From positions 501,001 through 565,000 of the forward strand of contig NZ_AP022822.1 of assembly GCF_011397115.1 (NCBI RefSeq): a stretch of 64,000 bases of DNA. Direction: 5' to 3'. Every line of letters starts with the position of its first letter. Within the stretch, counting starts at the first letter, position 1. This DNA comes from Enterococcus saigonensis. Its GTDB lineage: Bacteria > Bacillota > Bacilli > Lactobacillales > Enterococcaceae. Below are positions 60,875 to 64,000 of the stretch, one piece after another. A model generated the notes under the pieces. The model was not told the DNA's origin and did not search any database. It was given only the letters and a program-made list of their open reading frames with translations. Both the position numbers and the translations under genes were made by a program.

Positions 60875-61660
60875 ATGACACAATTTAAAATTGCATTTTT
60901 TGATATTGACGGAACATTGGCCGATAATGAATTGTCCCATGAGCTGGGAATTTTGCCAAGAATTCCAGCTTCTGCTAGAGCAGCTTTGCGACAGCTAAAG
61001 AAAAATGGGATTGAGCCTGTAATTGCTTCAGGACGTAATCACTTGATGTTACGAGAATTTGCAACTGAATTAGGTGTAGAAAGTTTAGTTGCATCTAATG
61101 GCACACAAGTTTTATATAAAGGAAAAGAATTAGCAATTCATCCTATTGAGCCTAAAACTTTAAGAGCAACAATGGCGGAGTTTGATCGACAAAAAATTCG
61201 TTATATTATTGAAACACCAGAACGTTTTTTAGCGACAAGTATGGAAGTTGCAACTAAAGACGCTGCTGCAAGATATATTGAATATGTGAATGACATTCAG
61301 AAATTGCCACAGAATGTCGTTCAATTAATTGTTCGCATGGAAAATCGTCACCATCTTCAGTTAGAAAATAATTCATTGATTGCTGAAAAAGTAGCACCCG
61401 TTGTCATGGATGTTCATTTAGCTCATGTATCAAAAGCGACTGGCGTATATGAAATATTGAAAAAGTTAAACATTTCGCCAGAAGAAGCATTGGCTTTTGG
61501 TGACGAGGAAAATGATTTGGCAATGTTTGATGTAGTTGGTTATTCTGTTGCGATGGGAAATGCCTGTGAAGCTTTAAAATCTAAAGCAAAATTTGTAACA
61601 CGAAAAGTTGGAGATAACGGCATTTGGCACGCCTGTGAGATGTTGGGATTAGTTAAATAA
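60875..61660 (+). CDS. HAD-superfamily (Cof-type) phosphatase
   Basis: 261 aa cytoplasmic phosphatase. The HAD motif I is FFDIDGTLADNE (nucleophile Asp), motif II IASGRN, motif III lysine in HVSKATGV and motif IV FGDEENDLAMF. The Cof/IIB cap lies between. Such enzymes dephosphorylate sugar phosphates or flavin-type compounds; the substrate is unknown. GAGGGG precedes the ATG. Confidence 0.9.
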   Translation: MTQFKIAFFDIDGTLADNELSHELGILPRIPASARAALRQLKKNGIEPVIASGRNHLMLREFATELGVESLVASNGTQVLYKGKELAIHPIEPKTLRATMAEFDRQKIRYIIETPERFLATSMEVATKDAAARYIEYVNDIQKLPQNVVQLIVRMENRHHLQLENNSLIAEKVAPVVMDVHLAHVSKATGVYEILKKLNISPEEALAFGDEENDLAMFDVVGYSVAMGNACEALKSKAKFVTRKVGDNGIWHACEMLGLVK

Positions 61661-61662
61661 AG

Positions 61663-61718
61663 AAGACGCCTGCTTAAAGTTCATGGTTTTTAATCATGAG
61701 CATAAGCAGGTGTCTTAT
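61663..61718. terminator. Bidirectional terminator between HAD and aldo/keto reductase genes
   Basis: AAGACGCCTGCTTA (61663-61676) pairs with TAAGCAGGTGTCTT (61703-61716) with an inner TCATG/CATGA hairpin. The two convergent genes end on either side. Confidence 0.88.
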
Positions 61719-62558
61719 TTATTCAAATTCTTCGTATTCGTTAGGATCTTGGTTGTTAATTCGTCCATCAGTTTTATTTAAAGCTGTAATTGCCAAAATT
61801 TCATTTGGCATTAATGCAAAATCAAAAATATCAAGGTTTAAACGCTGATGAATGAGTGAACTTGCTTTTGGAATAGGAATAATGCCCCGTTCATAATGCC
61901 AACGTAAAATAATTTGACCGGCATTTTTATTATACTTATTTGCTAAATCTTGAATTAAGGGTTCTTTTAACGATGCGCTTGCCCGCCCCAATGGACTCCA
62001 AGCTTCTGTAAGAATACCACGTTTTTTATTTTCAAGGAGCATTCTTTCTTGTGTCCAGTAAGGGTGAATCTCGATTTGATTAACTGCGGGCACTACATTA
62101 GTGTCTGCAATAATTTTATCTAAATGTTCTGGTTCAAAATTTGAAACACCGATGGAGCGAATCAATCCCATTTTTTGTGCCGTAACGAGTGCTTGCCAGG
62201 CTTCATGATAAAGCCCTCGTTTTGGTAAAGGCCAATGAATTAGAAAAAGATCAAAGTAATCCAAGCCCATCCGGCGTATAGATTCTTGAATAGATAATAA
62301 AGCATCTTCATAATGATGGTATTTACCAGGTAATTTTGAAGTGATAAAAAATTCGGCTCGTGGAATACCTGAGCGACGAATAGCTTCTCCAACAATCCCT
62401 TCATTATCATAATTTGTGGAAGTATCAAGTGCGCGATAACCATCATGAATGGCACTTAAAATTTGTTGCATACCATAATCCCCTCGAATTTTATACGTTC
62501 CAAAACCAAGAGCCGGAATATAATTTCCATCGTTTAAAACAAGATTTGGTATATTCAT
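61719..62558 (-). CDS. Aldo/keto reductase
   Basis: 279 aa NADPH-dependent reductase with a TIM barrel. Seen: GFGTYKIRG, the catalytic Asp/Tyr in ALDTSTNYDNE, catalytic Lys in ITSKLPG, active-site His in LIHWPLP, and the IPKASS coenzyme motif near the C terminus. Similar to the YvgN/2,5-diketo-gluconate reductase group; the substrate is unknown. GGAGGATAAAC precedes the ATG on the minus strand. Confidence 0.93.
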   Translation of the reverse strand: MNIPNLVLNDGNYIPALGFGTYKIRGDYGMQQILSAIHDGYRALDTSTNYDNEGIVGEAIRRSGIPRAEFFITSKLPGKYHHYEDALLSIQESIRRMGLDYFDLFLIHWPLPKRGLYHEAWQALVTAQKMGLIRSIGVSNFEPEHLDKIIADTNVVPAVNQIEIHPYWTQERMLLENKKRGILTEAWSPLGRASASLKEPLIQDLANKYNKNAGQIILRWHYERGIIPIPKASSLIHQRLNLDIFDFALMPNEILAITALNKTDGRINNQDPNEYEEFE

Positions 62559-62720
62559 AGTTTATCCTCCTCAAAGTTCTTTTTTTAAACTTATCATGAA
62601 ATCTAATTTGAGTGAAATGATAGGTTGTAAAACTATCTAAATATAACAACTTAGTGTTTGTAACTGAAAATTAGAACAAAATTAAGTAAGCGGCAACATA
62701 ACTTTGAGGAGGGAAAAGAA

Positions 62721-62945
62721 TTGGATAAAACAGAAGTGAATATTGGCTTTGATATCGGCATTTCTAGTGTCGGTTGGAGTGGGGGAGCAACGAAATCTGG
62801 ACGGATTTTGGAAAGTGGCGTTAGCTATGATTTAGGAGATATTGAAGTAGAGGGCAGTACTAGTAGCTATAAAGAAGGTATTCAAAATAACCAAAAGATA
62901 TTAAAAAAAACAAACTCCAGCGGAAATTCAGTTAAATCTAGGTAG
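62721..62945 (+). pseudogene. cas9: Cas9 N-terminal relic (RuvC-I motif)
   Basis: 74-codon ORF, start TTG with GAGGAGGG 7 nt upstream. Residues 7-20, NIGFDIGISSVGWS, match the RuvC-I start of Cas9 (E. faecalis Cas9, as I recall it, has IGLDIGISSVGWS) including the catalytic Asp, here D11. GRILESGVSYD then follows where Cas9 has a G-x-x-x-x-x-G-V-R-x-F element. The Arg-rich bridge helix and everything after are absent, so no nuclease can be made. A CRISPR-like repeat begins 23 bp after the stop, which supports a cas9 origin. A different ASKHA/RNase H-fold protein is the alternative. Confidence 0.6.
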
Positions 62946-62968
62946 TCCTCGTATAGATCCTGGTGATT

Positions 62969-63004
62969 GTTTTTGTACTCTTAAAAATTGAGTAACGGTA
63001 AAAC
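62969..63004 (+). CRISPR. Single degenerate type II-A CRISPR repeat
   Basis: A 36-nt sequence starting GTTTTTGTACTCT and ending GGTAAAAC. By my alignment it is identical at 30 of 36 positions to the S. thermophilus CRISPR1 repeat, with the first 13 bases the same and no gaps. Only one copy is seen; the flanks hold no second repeat at spacer distance, so this is a relic and not an array. Confidence 0.7.
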
Positions 63005-63095
63005 TACATTTTCGAGTAGCGGTTTTCTTGTCATATTATTTAATAATCGTTACAATTAGATTAAAAATAAATGAGTTCGATGAGAAGGTGCGAAA

Positions 63096-63842
63096 ATGAA
63101 AAAGATTTTTTTCTTAATGGGGACATTATTGGTATTGGCAAGTAGTGCGTGCGGATACTTTTTGTATCAGAACGCACAGCTTTATCATAATTCGCTAAAA
63201 GCAGCAGAGGTAGCTATCGCAAAAAAAGATTATCGCAATGCGGCTATTAACGTGGAACGTGCTCTCTTTATTAAAAAAGATAGTGAAGATGCGCAAGCCT
63301 ACAAAGAGCAACTGGAACCGGCGATGGCGTTAGAAAATCAGGAAACATTCGATGTTGATTTCATCACAGCTCAAACTAAAAAGATTCTGCGTGTTTCTAA
63401 AGGTTCAGCAGAATTGAAGGCACAGGCGCGTGAAATGCAAGCTAATGTGGCAAAACTTAATGAAGAAAAAAAGGAATTTCAAAATAATTTGACGGAGTTG
63501 CAGACTGCATTAAGTCAAAAGGATTTACTGAAAGCAGAAGCCGAATTAACAACGTTAAATAAAGTGGACGATCAGGCAATCCACCTTGCTGATGTTTGTC
63601 AGGTGCGTAATACATTGGCTTTAGAGTTTGCGCAAGCTGTCGCTAAACAACAAGAAGCGATGCAACAAAAGCTTCAAAAGGCTGAAAAAATGATAATCAT
63701 TGGTGAATTTCTTGAAGCCAATTTAATTATTGAGCCACTAGCTACCACAGAAATGGTTAAAGAATTAGCAAATATTCAATTGCAGGCAAAAAAATTACAA
63801 GGTATTATTCGGCAACAAGGAAAACTGCAAGAAATGATGTAA
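63096..63842 (+). CDS. Membrane-anchored coiled-coil protein, unknown
   Basis: 248 aa. N-terminal signal anchor (IFFLMGTLLVLASSACGYFL); the cysteine lies in SSAC, which is a poor lipobox, so a simple anchor is more likely. A TPR-like helix pair (LKAAEVAIAKKDYRNAAINV) follows, then long heptad-type helices to the end. No enzymatic motif. The family is not recognised; it may be an extracellular scaffold or cell-wall-associated protein. Upstream GATGAGAAGGTGCGAAA contains a usable ribosome site. Confidence 0.65.
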   Translation: MKKIFFLMGTLLVLASSACGYFLYQNAQLYHNSLKAAEVAIAKKDYRNAAINVERALFIKKDSEDAQAYKEQLEPAMALENQETFDVDFITAQTKKILRVSKGSAELKAQAREMQANVAKLNEEKKEFQNNLTELQTALSQKDLLKAEAELTTLNKVDDQAIHLADVCQVRNTLALEFAQAVAKQQEAMQQKLQKAEKMIIIGEFLEANLIIEPLATTEMVKELANIQLQAKKLQGIIRQQGKLQEMM

Positions 63843-63881
63843 GGATGGCCATAGTTATCAAAAATATTGAAATCAAAAAAT

Positions 63882-63922
63882 GTAGGAAGAGGGCATAAGC
63901 TGATCTATTCCTACATTTTTAT
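63882..63922 (+). terminator. Terminator at the end of the window
   Basis: TGTAGGAA (63882-63889) and TTCCTACA (63909-63916) form a perfect 8-bp stem, followed by TTTTTATTTT. Nothing further is recognised up to 64000. Confidence 0.85.
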
Positions 63923-64000
63923 TTTGAGAAAAAATTTTTAGCGCGTTCTTTTAATAAAAGTGCATTACTGATTTTTTAATAAAATTTTATTAGGGAAATC

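Noticed and set aside
62652..62700. A second CRISPR-like repeat upstream of the Cas9 relic (GTGTTTGTAACTGAAAATT and AAAATTAAGTAAGCGGCAAC)
   Set aside because: Similarity to the repeat is partial, needs gaps, and falls in A+T-rich sequence where such matches are expected. The spacing to the good copy does not fit an array.

Overview
The window is a low-GC Firmicutes chromosome segment, most likely from Enterococcus or a close relative in the Lactobacillales. The evidence is the A+T-rich base composition, strong AGGAGG-type ribosome sites, the gene order tdk-prfA-prmC-sua5-glyA-upp (as I recall it from enterococci), MurT/GatD, a sufCDSUB operon, a malolactic locus and an EfrEF-like exporter pair. 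No rRNA is present, and I found one tRNA.

Layout. 1-3.5 kb: phosphonate-type ABC transporter (phnD end, phnC, two phnE) with a metallophosphoesterase. 3.5-7.1 kb, minus strand: gatD/murT (lipid II amidation) and a KtrB-type potassium channel subunit. 7.5-16 kb: tdk, prfA, prmC, sua5, glyA, an ABC exporter and upp; a cluster of DnaA boxes lies around the sua5 start. 16.4-19.2 kb: tRNA-Thr (minus), DUF2187 protein, rodA, an ArsC/Spx-like protein and a GcvH-like protein. 19.2-22.2 kb: a methionine T-box and metNIQ. 22.3-24.2 kb: remnants of tetrapyrrole synthesis, cobA with a truncated hemD-like tail and a hemC carrying an in-frame TAG. 24.3-29.6 kb: sufCDSUB.

29.6-43.1 kb is an integrated element of about 13.5 kb, bounded by an 18-bp direct repeat that forms the last codons of sufB. 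It holds an integrase, a repressor, an AlpA/Xis-like regulator, a primase-polymerase and a P4-type helicase, an iteron origin like that of SaPIs, HNH endonuclease, small and large terminase, portal, a fused protease-major capsid protein and two head-completion proteins. There are no tail, lysis or lysogeny-conversion genes. This is the plan of a capsid-forming phage-inducible chromosomal island, a satellite that builds its own heads and takes tails from a helper phage. It carries two strongly folded segments with no clear coding role. The original suf terminator now lies 13.5 kb away, beyond the right end.

43.2-48.5 kb, minus strand: two small membrane ORFs, then an operon with a methionine T-box leader, a SAM hydroxide adenosyltransferase and a complete ECF transporter (S component, fused double ATPase, EcfT). 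Together they suggest uptake of a methionine-containing compound, possibly SAM, under methionine control. 48.7-55 kb: an alpha/beta hydrolase, then a TetR regulator with a double operator and a heterodimeric ABC exporter whose first subunit has a large external loop. 55-58.7 kb: mleR divergent from mleA-mleP. 58.9-62.6 kb: a membrane protein, a frameshifted secreted coiled-coil protein, a HAD phosphatase and an aldo/keto reductase. 62.7-63.0 kb: a short ORF starting with the Cas9 RuvC-I motif, followed 23 bp later by one 36-nt sequence very like the Streptococcus thermophilus CRISPR1 repeat. I read this as the scar of a deleted type II-A CRISPR-Cas locus. The window ends with an anchored coiled-coil protein.

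Family assignments come from reading the sequence and from memory of these families; no database search was run.
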